Source of the DNA: Pseudomonas soli
GTDB taxonomy: Bacteria > Pseudomonadota > Gammaproteobacteria > Pseudomonadales > Pseudomonadaceae
NCBI RefSeq assembly: GCF_900110655.1
Contig: NZ_FOEQ01000008.1
Location: 171,902-235,901, forward strand
DNA length: 64,000 nucleotides
Direction of reading: 5' to 3'
The position numbers were made by a program, and so were the translations under genes. The notes below the pieces were generated by a model, which saw only the letters and a program-made list of their open reading frames with translations, had not been told where the DNA came from and ran no database searches. This document shows, piece after piece, positions 56,761-64,000 of this stretch. Positions within the stretch are counted from its first letter, which is position 1. Each line of letters starts with the position of its first letter.

Positions 56761-57168
56761 ATGAGCATCAGCTTCGACAAGGCGCTTGGCATTCACGAAA
56801 AGGCACTGGGCTTTCGCGCCCAGCGTGCCGAAGTACTGGCCAACAACATCGCCAACGCCGACACTCCCAACTACAAGGCGCGTGACATGGACTTCTCGTC
56901 CGTACTCGCTGCCGAGTCCGACAAGCAGCAGAAGGGACGCATAGCCCTGGAGCGTACCGACAGCCGTCATATCGAGGCCGAAGGCCTGGCCATGATGGAC
57001 GATACGCTCAAGTACCGCACGCCGATGCAGCCGTCGATCGACCAGAACACCGTGGACGCGCACCTGGAACAATCGAACTACGCGGAAAACGCCGTTGGCT
57101 TCCAGGCCAGCTTCACCCTGCTCAACAGTAAATTCAAAGGGCTGGTATCGGCCCTGCGTGGAGAGTGA
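56761..57168 (+). CDS. flgB: Flagellar basal-body rod protein FlgB
   Basis: 135 residues. N-terminal rod motif LANNIANADTPNYKARDMDF near 30 and C-terminal NYAENAVGFQASFTLLNSKF helical part. Proximal rod subunit. Behind a sigma-54 promoter; flgC starts 2 bp after its stop. Confidence 0.96.
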   Translation: MSISFDKALGIHEKALGFRAQRAEVLANNIANADTPNYKARDMDFSSVLAAESDKQQKGRIALERTDSRHIEAEGLAMMDDTLKYRTPMQPSIDQNTVDAHLEQSNYAENAVGFQASFTLLNSKFKGLVSALRGE

Positions 57169-57170
57169 CC

Positions 57171-57614
57171 ATGTCCCTTGCCAGTGTCTTCAATATTGCC
57201 GGTAGCGGCATGAGCGCGCAGAACACGCGCCTGAACACCGTTGCGTCGAACATCGCCAACGCCGAGACCGTGTCGTCGAGCATCGACCAGACCTATCGTG
57301 CGCGCCACCCGGTATTCGCCACCACTTTCCAGCAGGCCCAGGCCGGCGCCGGCCAATCGCTGTTCGAAGACCAGGGCCAGGCCGGGCAGGGTGTCGAGGT
57401 CAAGGGCATCATCGAGGATCAGAGCAATCTCGAAGCCCGCTACGAGCCCAGCCACCCGGCGGCGAACAAGGATGGCTATGTCTACTACCCGAACGTCAAC
57501 GTGGTTGAAGAGATGGCTGACATGATCTCTGCCAGCCGCGCGTTCCAGACCAACGCCGAACTGATGAACACCGCCAAGACCATGATGCAGAAGGTACTGA
57601 CCCTGGGTCAGTGA
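57171..57614 (+). CDS. flgC: Flagellar basal-body rod protein FlgC
   Basis: 147 residues. MSLASVFNIAGSGMSAQNTR and VASNIANAETVSSSIDQTYR at the N-terminus, EEMADMISASRAFQTNAELM near the C-terminus. Rod subunit. ATG 57171 has GGAGAG upstream within the flgB stop region. Confidence 0.96.
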   Translation: MSLASVFNIAGSGMSAQNTRLNTVASNIANAETVSSSIDQTYRARHPVFATTFQQAQAGAGQSLFEDQGQAGQGVEVKGIIEDQSNLEARYEPSHPAANKDGYVYYPNVNVVEEMADMISASRAFQTNAELMNTAKTMMQKVLTLGQ

Positions 57615-57629
57615 TAAGGAATCCGGACC

Positions 57630-58334
57630 ATGGCAGTGACCAACACCAACAATGGCGTGAACCTGAACGACGTACTCAACGCGTCCGGGGTCAGCACCGG
57701 TACCAAGAAAACCACCACCGAGCCCGTCGACAAGAACGCGCTGGGCAAGGATGCGTTCCTCAAGCTGCTGGTTACCCAGATGCAGCACCAGAACCCGCTG
57801 GATCCGCAGGATAACGGCGAGTTCATTGCGCAGCTGGCGCAGTTCAGTAGCCTGGAAGGTATCCAGACCCTGAACAGCTCCGTCAACAACATCATTGGCG
57901 GCATAGCGTCGAGTCAGGCGCTGCAGGCCACCACGCTGGTGGGGCGCTCGGTGATCCTGGACACCGACAAGGCGATGGTCGACACCACCGCCAGCTTCAC
58001 CGGTCAAGTTGTCGTGCCGCAGAACATCACCGACGGCAAGGTCGAGATCAAGGACAAGGACGGCAAGGTGGTCAAGACCATCAGCCTGGGCGAACAGGCC
58101 AAAGGCACCGCCGACTTCATCTGGGACGGCACCAACGAGAAGGGTGAGAAGGTCGACCCTGGCCAGTACACCTTCACCGCCACCACGACGGTCGATGGCA
58201 AGGCACAGACCATGTACACCCTGCTGCCGGCGAAGATCACCAGCGTCAGCTTCCAGGGTGGTAGCGAGATGATGCTCACCTTGGCAGGCGGCCAGAAGAT
58301 CGGCGTCTCGAAAGTACAATCGATTGGAATCTAA
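57630..58334 (+). CDS. flgD: Flagellar hook assembly scaffold FlgD
   Basis: 234 residues. KDAFLKLLVTQMQHQNPLDP near 40 and NGEFIAQLAQFSSLEGIQTL near 60 are the FlgD signature; the C-terminal part has FlgD Ig-like/Tudor strands (KTISLGEQAKGTADFIWDG). Hook cap. AAGGA 10 nt before the ATG. Confidence 0.95.
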   Translation: MAVTNTNNGVNLNDVLNASGVSTGTKKTTTEPVDKNALGKDAFLKLLVTQMQHQNPLDPQDNGEFIAQLAQFSSLEGIQTLNSSVNNIIGGIASSQALQATTLVGRSVILDTDKAMVDTTASFTGQVVVPQNITDGKVEIKDKDGKVVKTISLGEQAKGTADFIWDGTNEKGEKVDPGQYTFTATTTVDGKAQTMYTLLPAKITSVSFQGGSEMMLTLAGGQKIGVSKVQSIGI

Positions 58335-58364
58335 GGCCGCTAGATCGGCATAAGGAGTGAATGC

Positions 58365-59738
58365 ATGTCTTTCAATATCGGCCTTAGCGGTCTTTACGCA
58401 GCCAACAAGCAGCTGGACGTTACCGGCAACAACATTGCCAACGTCAACACCGTCGGCTTCAAGTCGTCGCGTGCCGAGTTCGCCGACGTTTACGCAGGCT
58501 CCAACCGCCTGGGCGTGGGCAAGAACCAGGTCGGCAACGGCGTGCGCCTGGCTGCGGTTTCCCAGCAGTTCGGCCAGGGTGATGTCAACAACACCGGCAA
58601 CGTGCTGGACATGGGTATTCAGGGGCGGGGTTACTTCGTGCTGTCTGATAACGGCTCGATGACCTACACCCGTGCTGGTGCATTCCAGACCAACAAAGAC
58701 GGCTACGTGGTGACCTCGGACGGCCTGAACCTTCAGGGTTATGGCACCGATGCCAATGGCAAGATTGTCAAGGGCGTGCTGACCGACCTGCGGATCGATA
58801 CCTCGGCGCTGGCGCCAAAGGCCACCACGCTGATCGAGCAGGGCATCAACCTGAACTCCTCGGCCCCCGACATTCCGCTGGAAATTGATGATGGTTCCGG
58901 CACCATGATCCCGAACAAGCCGTTCGACCCGACCGATCAGAGCACCTACACCAAATCGTTCCCTACCAAGGTCTATGACAGCCAGGGTAACGAGCACGTC
59001 ATGGAGCAGTTCTACCGCAAGACAGGTAAGAACGAATGGACCATGTACACCCTGGTCCAGGGTCGCAACCCGCTCAATCCGTCCAGCACCCAGCCGTTGA
59101 CCGCCACCATGTCGTTCAACCCCGATGGTTCGGTGAAGTCCATGGCGGCCAAGAACGATGGGAGCACGCCTCCAGTACCTGGCGTGCCGGCGAGCGATTG
59201 GAGCGTGGTCAACAACACCTTCACCCTGAAAAACTGGATTCCCGCCGCCAAGGATGCGGCGGGCAATTGGGCTCCCAACGGATCCCAGGGTAATGCTGAC
59301 GGCATGCAGCTTTCGATGAAGAGCACCACTTCCTACAACACTGAAACTGCTCGTATGTCGCAGTCCCAGGACGGCTATGCCACCGGCATCCTGTCGAACC
59401 TGTCGATCGACTCCACCGGTGTCATGTTCGCCAGCTTCAGTAATCAGCAGTCCCGCGCCATCGGCCAGGTGGCAATCGCCAACTTCGCCAACGAACAGGG
59501 CCTGCAGCAGACGGGCGGCACCCGCTGGAAGGAAACTTTCTCCTCGGGCATTCCAGGTATCGACGCGCCGAAAACCGGTACGCTGGGCGAGATCGAGTCC
59601 AACTCGCTGGAAGCCTCCAACGTCAACCTGACCCAGGAACTGGTCGAGCTGATCAAGGCCCAGAGCTACTACCAGGCCAATGCCAAGACCATCTCCACCG
59701 AAAGCACCATCATGCAGACCATCATCCAGATGACCTGA
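58365..59738 (+). CDS. flgE: Flagellar hook protein FlgE
   Basis: 457 residues. MSFNIGLSGLYAANKQLDVT, NNIANVNTVGFKSSRAEFAD at the N-terminus; variable surface-exposed middle; C-terminal LEASNVNLTQELVELIKAQS. The middle is where hook antigenicity usually varies. TAAGGAG precedes ATG 58365. Ends in a terminator. Confidence 0.96.
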   Translation: MSFNIGLSGLYAANKQLDVTGNNIANVNTVGFKSSRAEFADVYAGSNRLGVGKNQVGNGVRLAAVSQQFGQGDVNNTGNVLDMGIQGRGYFVLSDNGSMTYTRAGAFQTNKDGYVVTSDGLNLQGYGTDANGKIVKGVLTDLRIDTSALAPKATTLIEQGINLNSSAPDIPLEIDDGSGTMIPNKPFDPTDQSTYTKSFPTKVYDSQGNEHVMEQFYRKTGKNEWTMYTLVQGRNPLNPSSTQPLTATMSFNPDGSVKSMAAKNDGSTPPVPGVPASDWSVVNNTFTLKNWIPAAKDAAGNWAPNGSQGNADGMQLSMKSTTSYNTETARMSQSQDGYATGILSNLSIDSTGVMFASFSNQQSRAIGQVAIANFANEQGLQQTGGTRWKETFSSGIPGIDAPKTGTLGEIESNSLEASNVNLTQELVELIKAQSYYQANAKTISTESTIMQTIIQMT

Positions 59739-59763
59739 TGGCCGCTGGCTGATCGCTTGTCAA

Positions 59764-59789
59764 CGAACCCCTTTGCAAGAAGGGGTTCG
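59764..59789 (+). terminator. Terminator of flgBCDE
   Basis: Perfect 10-bp stem CGAACCCCTT/AAGGGGTTCG (59764-59773 / 59780-59789) with a short T-run (TCGTTTTC) after it. Confidence 0.8.
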
Positions 59790-59810
59790 TCGTTTTCAAG
59801 GAGAGTCCCC

Positions 59811-59996
59811 ATGAGAAAGCTGCTGGCTGCCGCTGTTGCGGCGTTCTGTCTGCTCCAGGCACAGGCCGCGATGGCTCCCTGGTGGCGCTGGGAAAGCCAG
59901 GCCGATGGGCACTTGGTGTGCTCGCAATTGTCACCCGGCGATGGCTGGAAACGCTTTGCCGGGCCCTTTGACAATGCTGCCTGCAGGTCGCTTTGA
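59811..59996 (+). CDS. Small exported protein of unknown function
   Basis: 61 residues with a signal peptide MRKLLAAAVAAFCLLQAQAAMA and a 40-residue mature part containing PWWRWESQADGHLVCSQLSP and a second Cys near the end, likely one disulfide. GGAGAG 8 nt before the ATG. It lies between flgE and the type I secretion genes. Function not recognised. Confidence 0.75.
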   Translation: MRKLLAAAVAAFCLLQAQAAMAPWWRWESQADGHLVCSQLSPGDGWKRFAGPFDNAACRSL

Positions 59997-60011
59997 CCTA
60001 AGGCAAAAAAT

Positions 60012-60028
60012 GATGGCTTGAAGCCATC
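60012..60028 (+). terminator. Short hairpin before secretion operon
   Basis: GATGGCTT-G-AAGCCATC, 8-bp stem after the small exported protein gene. No T-tract; may be a weak terminator. A TATGAT (60050-60055) further on is a plausible -10 for the secretion operon, without a convincing -35. Confidence 0.4.
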
Positions 60029-60114
60029 GATTGGCGGATTTTCTTCAGGTATGATCCGCGCCATCTCACTCGTTCGAGTGTCTGGCAAGCGTCTTTTTCC
60101 AAGGATCGGAACTC

Positions 60115-61845
60115 TTGAAAAGCAGTAAGGATACTGGTGCCAAAGTGCTGCCGGCAGCGCTTGGCGTGGCCTTGAAAAAAGGCCTGATCGGCGCGGCCCT
60201 GTTTTCGGGCGTGGTCAACCTCCTGGCGTTGATCGGTCCCCTGTTCATGCTCGAAGTCTATGACCGGGTCATTCCCAGCCGCAGCCTGCCCACTTTGGTG
60301 GCGCTAGGGTTGCTGGTGGCGGGGGTGTACCTGGTGTTCGCCGTGATTGACATCATCCGCTCGCGTGTCATGTCGCGTATCGCCGCAGCGGTAGAGGGCG
60401 CGCTTGGCGGGCAGGTATTCAAGGTCATCGCCGGCACGCCGCTGAAAGTCGTGCTCGACCAGGATCCCCTCAAACCCGCCCAGGAGCTTGAGCAGATCCG
60501 TGCCTTTATTTCTGGCCCCGGGCTCATGGCGTTCTTCGACCTGCCCTGGATGCCGGTGTACCTTGCGGTCAGTTTCTATATCCATCCGTCCCTGGGCTGG
60601 TTGGCGCTAAGCATGATCGCGCTGATGGTGCTGCTTACCTGGCTCACCGACCGTGGCACCCGCCAGGCCATGCGCGACGGCGCGGCACTTGCCAGTCAGC
60701 GCAACCGACTGGGGCAGCAAGCCCATGCCGGGGCCGAAGTACTTGCCGCGATGGGCATGACCGATCGTGCCGCAGCGCGCTGGCAAGTCCTGCAGGGGCG
60801 CTATGCAACCCTGCAACGGCATAGTGCCGACGTCGGCGGATTCTATGGTGGCATCACCAAGGCATTGCGTCAGTTGGTGCAGTCGGCCTCCCTGGGCGTG
60901 GGTGCCTGGCTGGTGATCCAGGGGGATCTCAGCGGCGGCGCCATTGTCGCAGCCTCGATCATCGTTGCCCGTACCCTCGCCCCGGCCGAACAGATCATCG
61001 GCACTTGGCGCAGCCTGGTGTCCGCGCGGCTGGCTTGGCAGCAGTTGCGGGCGGTGCTGGAGATTTTTCCGGAGCAACCTGAAAGGACCTCGCTCCCCAA
61101 GGCCTGCAGCCAGTTGCGGGTGACAGACCTGTGCATTGCGCCTCCGGGAGTGCAACGTCTGGTTGTTCAGGGGGTGGGTTTCAGCCTGGCGGCCGGGAGC
61201 GCATTGGCGGTGATCGGCCCCAGTGCGTCGGGCAAGTCGTCGCTGGCCCGGGCGTTGGTGGGCGCCTGGCAGGCGATCCGCGGCCAGGTCTGCCTGGATG
61301 GTGCGGCGCTGGAACTTTGGCCGGATGCGCAGCGCTCGGCATTGACCGGCTATCTGCCGCAGAGCGTCGACCTGTTCGAGGCCAGCGTGGGCCAGAACAT
61401 CGCGCGCCTGGACCCGCAGGCCGATTCGGCAGCGGTTATCGCGGCAGCGCGTCAGGCCGGCGTGCATGAAATGATCCTGCAACTGCCGCAAGGCTACGAC
61501 ACGCCAGTCGGCGAGGGTGGCGTCAATCTGTCGGCAGGACAGCGGCAACGCATCGGCTTGGCCCGGGCCTTGTATGGCGAGCCGTTCCTGGTGGTGCTCG
61601 ATGAGCCCAACGCCAACCTCGATGCCGAAGGCGAGCGTGCGCTGGCCCGGGCGATCGAAGGTGTGAAGGCGCGGGGTGGAGTGGTGGTGGCCATCGCCCA
61701 CCGTTCCGGCCTACTCGCGGTGATGGACCAGGTGTTGGTGCTGGAGCAGGGCGCACAGGCGGCGTTCGGCCCGCGTGACAAGGTACTGGCACGGCCGGTG
61801 GCGATTGCCGATCCACGAGTGGCCAAGGGAGGGGGGCAGGCATGA
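60115..61845 (+). CDS. Type I secretion system permease/ATPase (PrtD/AprD family)
   Basis: 576 residues from TTG 60115 (AAGGATCGGA upstream). N-terminal membrane domain of about six helices (LIGAALFSGVVNLLALIGPL onward) without a C39 peptidase or C39-like domain; the nucleotide-binding domain has Walker A GPSASGKSS near 368, signature NLSAGQRQRIGLARAL near 472 and Walker B LVVLDEPNANLD near 490. Exports unfolded RTX proteins. Overlaps the adaptor gene by ATGA; its probable cargo follows. Confidence 0.94.
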   Translation: MKSSKDTGAKVLPAALGVALKKGLIGAALFSGVVNLLALIGPLFMLEVYDRVIPSRSLPTLVALGLLVAGVYLVFAVIDIIRSRVMSRIAAAVEGALGGQVFKVIAGTPLKVVLDQDPLKPAQELEQIRAFISGPGLMAFFDLPWMPVYLAVSFYIHPSLGWLALSMIALMVLLTWLTDRGTRQAMRDGAALASQRNRLGQQAHAGAEVLAAMGMTDRAAARWQVLQGRYATLQRHSADVGGFYGGITKALRQLVQSASLGVGAWLVIQGDLSGGAIVAASIIVARTLAPAEQIIGTWRSLVSARLAWQQLRAVLEIFPEQPERTSLPKACSQLRVTDLCIAPPGVQRLVVQGVGFSLAAGSALAVIGPSASGKSSLARALVGAWQAIRGQVCLDGAALELWPDAQRSALTGYLPQSVDLFEASVGQNIARLDPQADSAAVIAAARQAGVHEMILQLPQGYDTPVGEGGVNLSAGQRQRIGLARALYGEPFLVVLDEPNANLDAEGERALARAIEGVKARGGVVVAIAHRSGLLAVMDQVLVLEQGAQAAFGPRDKVLARPVAIADPRVAKGGGQA

Positions 61846-63155
61846 TGCGCATCGATGATGAGCAGCAGCTGGTGCGATCGCTGCGTTGGCACTTGAGGGT
61901 TGGTCTCGGGGTCGTGGTGGTGTTGCTGGGTGGCGCGCTGCTGTGGTCGGCTGCCACCGAGTTGGCCAGCGCTGTGATCGCGCCGGGGACAGTGGCGGTG
62001 CAGGACAGTGTGAAGAAGGTCCAGCACCCCACTGGCGGTGTGGTCGCGCAGTTGCTGGTCAGCGAAGGGCAGTCGGTGCAGGCCGGCGATGTGCTGATGC
62101 GCCTGGATGCCACCTTGCAGGAGGCTAGCCACGCCATTGTCGCCAAGGCCCTGGACCAGGCCCTGGCGCGCCAGGCCCGGCTCGAGGCCGAACGTGATGG
62201 CCTGGCGCAGGTGGATGTCCCGCCACGCCTGCTTGCGCGTGCAAGCGAGGCCCAGGTGCAGGCGGTGTTGGCCAGCGAGCGGCAATTGTTCGCCGACCGC
62301 CGCCAGTCCCGCGACGGGCAGAAACAGCAGTTGCGCGAGCGCATCGAGCAACTGACCCAGACCATCGCCGGCCACGACCTGCAGCAGCGTACCAAGGGCG
62401 AGGAGATTCGCCTGATCGACGAGGAGTACCAGGCCGTCAGGACCTTGCAGAAGAAGGGCCTGATGACCCTTGATCGGGTCAATGCACTGGCCCGCGGTAT
62501 CGCTCGTCTGCAGGGCGAACGCGGTCAGTTGGTCGCGGCCATCGCCGAGGCGCGGGCACGCATCGCCGAGACCCGGTTGGAGTTGCTGCAAGTTGATCAG
62601 CGTTTTCGTGAGCAGGTCTCTCAGGAGTTGCGCGACCTCATGGCCCAGCAGGGCGAATGGGTCGAGCGCGAAGTCGCCGCCGCCGACCAGCTCAAGCGCA
62701 TCGAGGTGCTGGCGCCCAGTGCTGGTCGCGTTCAGCAGTTAGCGGTGCATACGGTAGGTGGGGTGATTTCACCGGCCGAAACCTTGATGCAAATCGTGCC
62801 ATTGGATGAGGAGCTGCTGGTGGAGGCGCGCATCAGTCCGCAGGACATCGACCAGGTCGTACTCGGCCAGGATGCCTTGCTGCGTTTCAGTGCGTTCAAC
62901 CGTGCAACCACCCCCGAAGTGCTCGGGCGAGTGGTGCGCCTTTCCGCCGACCAGGTAACCGACCCGCAGAGCGGTCTCGGTTTCTATCGAGCCGGCATTC
63001 ATATCGACAAGGCCGAGCAGCGCAAGCTCGACGGCCTCACGCTGGTGCCGGGCATGCCGGTGGAGTCGATGATCCAGACGGGTCGTCGCACCGTGCTGTC
63101 CTATCTGCTCAAGCCAGTAGGCGACCATGCGCAACGGGCATTCAGGGAAGGATGA
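61842..63155 (+). CDS. HlyD-family type I secretion periplasmic adaptor
   Basis: 437 residues. One N-terminal TM helix (LGVVVVLLGGALLWSAATEL), a lipoyl-like half near 60-90 (VKKVQHPTGGVVAQLLVSEG), a long coiled-coil hairpin (about 105-265), the second lipoyl half (IEVLAPSAGRVQQLAVHTVG) and a C-terminal VLGRVVRLSADQVTD barrel. Links the ATPase to an outer-membrane TolC-type channel, which is not in this window. Confidence 0.93.
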   Translation: MMRIDDEQQLVRSLRWHLRVGLGVVVVLLGGALLWSAATELASAVIAPGTVAVQDSVKKVQHPTGGVVAQLLVSEGQSVQAGDVLMRLDATLQEASHAIVAKALDQALARQARLEAERDGLAQVDVPPRLLARASEAQVQAVLASERQLFADRRQSRDGQKQQLRERIEQLTQTIAGHDLQQRTKGEEIRLIDEEYQAVRTLQKKGLMTLDRVNALARGIARLQGERGQLVAAIAEARARIAETRLELLQVDQRFREQVSQELRDLMAQQGEWVEREVAAADQLKRIEVLAPSAGRVQQLAVHTVGGVISPAETLMQIVPLDEELLVEARISPQDIDQVVLGQDALLRFSAFNRATTPEVLGRVVRLSADQVTDPQSGLGFYRAGIHIDKAEQRKLDGLTLVPGMPVESMIQTGRRTVLSYLLKPVGDHAQRAFREG

Positions 63156-63220
63156 GCGTCGACGAGTGTGTTGGCGTTTTCAGGCAAGGATTGTTCAACC
63201 AGTGCAAGGAATGAGTAGAC

Positions 63221-64000
63221 ATGGCTGTAATTCAGGGAACCGAAGGCCCCGATAATCTGGTTGGTACCAGTGGGGACGATCAGATTTTTGGCAAGGGCGG
63301 CGACGACATCATCAATGGTGGTGACGGCAACGACACGCTTTACGGTGGCGCCGGTGCCGACCGCTTCATCGGGGGCGCGGGCAACGACACTGTGTCGTAT
63401 ACCGATGCCGGTGCCGGCATCACCTTGAACTTCAAGACCGGTGTGCACACTGGCATCGCCGCCGGCGATACCTTCGAAAGCATCGAGGTGTTCCAGGGTT
63501 CGAACTACGCCGATACCTTCATTAGCGACGCTCGCGCACAGAAGTTCAACGGCGGCTTGAACGACACGATGGACTATTCGTTGTCCGAGCAGGCGGTGAA
63601 GATCACGGTAGATGGTTCTGGCGGCACCGGCCAGGGTGGCGACGCAGAGGGTGACAAGTTCACCGGCATGTACAGTGTCATCGGCAGCAGCCAGAACGAC
63701 ACCTTCATCATGCAGGCGACAGGTTCGAGCAAGAGCTTTGCCGGTGGTGCCGGTAACGATACCTATTACCTGTACAACACCGCTGGCGTGTTCGAGCAGG
63801 CTGGCGGCGGCATCGACGAGGTGCGCACGACCCTGGCCAGCTACACCCTGACCCCTGAGGTGGAAAACCTCACCTACATTGGTACCGGCAACTTTACCGG
63901 GGTTGGCAATGCCAGCGACAACATCATCACCGGTGGCAGTGGCAACGACGTGATGCGTGGTGGCGCCGGTGCCGACCGCTTCATCGGTGGCGCGGGCAAC
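63221..64000 (+). CDS. RTX calcium-binding protein, 3'-truncated by window end
   Basis: 260 codons open to the right edge. It starts MAVIQGTEGPDNLVGTSGDD, directly with GGxGxDxxx calcium-binding repeats (FGKGGDDIINGGDGNDTLYG, residues about 20-50), followed by a non-repeat block and another set of repeats. AAGGA lies upstream. Likely the substrate of the T1SS encoded immediately before. Whether it is an adhesin, protease or lipase cannot be told from this part. Confidence 0.88.
   Translation, partial: MAVIQGTEGPDNLVGTSGDDQIFGKGGDDIINGGDGNDTLYGGAGADRFIGGAGNDTVSYTDAGAGITLNFKTGVHTGIAAGDTFESIEVFQGSNYADTFISDARAQKFNGGLNDTMDYSLSEQAVKITVDGSGGTGQGGDAEGDKFTGMYSVIGSSQNDTFIMQATGSSKSFAGGAGNDTYYLYNTAGVFEQAGGGIDEVRTTLASYTLTPEVENLTYIGTGNFTGVGNASDNIITGGSGNDVMRGGAGADRFIGGAGN
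63344..63385 (+). repeat. 42-bp direct repeat within RTX gene, copy 1
   Basis: Encodes GGAGADRFIGGAGN. The same 42 bp with one base difference recurs at 63959-64000, the end of the window, suggesting duplicated repeat modules downstream. Confidence 0.85.
63959..64000 (+). repeat. 42-bp direct repeat within RTX gene, copy 2
   Basis: 41 of 42 bases equal to 63344-63385, in the same reading frame, 615 bp (205 codons) later. Confidence 0.85.

Noticed and set aside
57078..58997. 639-codon frame antisense to flgC, flgD and flgE
   Set aside because: Crosses three confident flagellar genes; composition typical of a shadow frame.

Overview
The window looks like chromosomal DNA of a fluorescent Pseudomonas of the P. 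putida group. The evidence is high GC, strong GGAGG-type ribosome binding sites, REP inverted repeats, and gene blocks known from that group: phhR/phhABC, acsA, aotJQMP-argR-aruCFGDBE, alaS-lysC-csrA, bkdR/bkdA1A2B-lpdV and flgMNA-cheVR-flgBCDE. No transposase, integrase, CRISPR array or rRNA was seen. Gene names are recognised from sequence memory and motifs; no search was run.

Layout. 1-5.5 kb: a LysR regulator diverging from a YdiJ-type FAD/Fe-S dehydrogenase, then a YfcJ-like MFS exporter. 5.5-10.1 kb: accessory DNA with a 1422-residue toxin-like protein whose C-terminus reads as a zinc deaminase fold, preceded by a 42-codon ORF and a long stem-loop. 10.3-14.5 kb: phenylalanine catabolism (phhABC) and its regulator PhhR. 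14.6-17.3 kb: a small DUF2790 protein and acetyl-CoA synthetase. 17.8-29.9 kb: arginine/ornithine import, the regulator ArgR and the arginine succinyltransferase pathway, with candidate ArgR sites before aotJ and aruC. 30-34.5 kb: alaS, lysC, csrA. 34.5-35.4 kb: tRNA-Ser and five tandem tRNA-Arg(ACG). 35.6-40.5 kb: mgtE, amrZ, an orphan phnN, tRNA-Arg(CCT), an unknown protein behind a consensus-like sigma-54 promoter, and a PAS-GGDEF cyclase. 40.6-46.3 kb: the branched-chain keto acid dehydrogenase operon with BkdR. 46.3-49.2 kb: a glutamylpolyamine-synthetase-like enzyme and an MFS transporter. 49.3-59.8 kb: flagellar and chemotaxis genes interrupted by an autotransporter. 59.8-64 kb: a small exported protein, a type I secretion ATPase and adaptor, and the start of an RTX protein that runs off the window.

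How the parts fit. Much of the window is amino-acid catabolism feeding central metabolism: Phe to Tyr, Arg to Glu plus succinate, and Val/Leu/Ile keto acids to acyl-CoA, each next to its own regulator. The second theme is the switch between motility and attachment: CsrA, AmrZ, a diguanylate cyclase, a PilZ flagellar brake, the flg genes, and two surface or secreted systems (autotransporter, T1SS/RTX) flanking flgBCDE. The most novel-looking element is the deaminase-tipped giant protein with its upstream mini-ORF.
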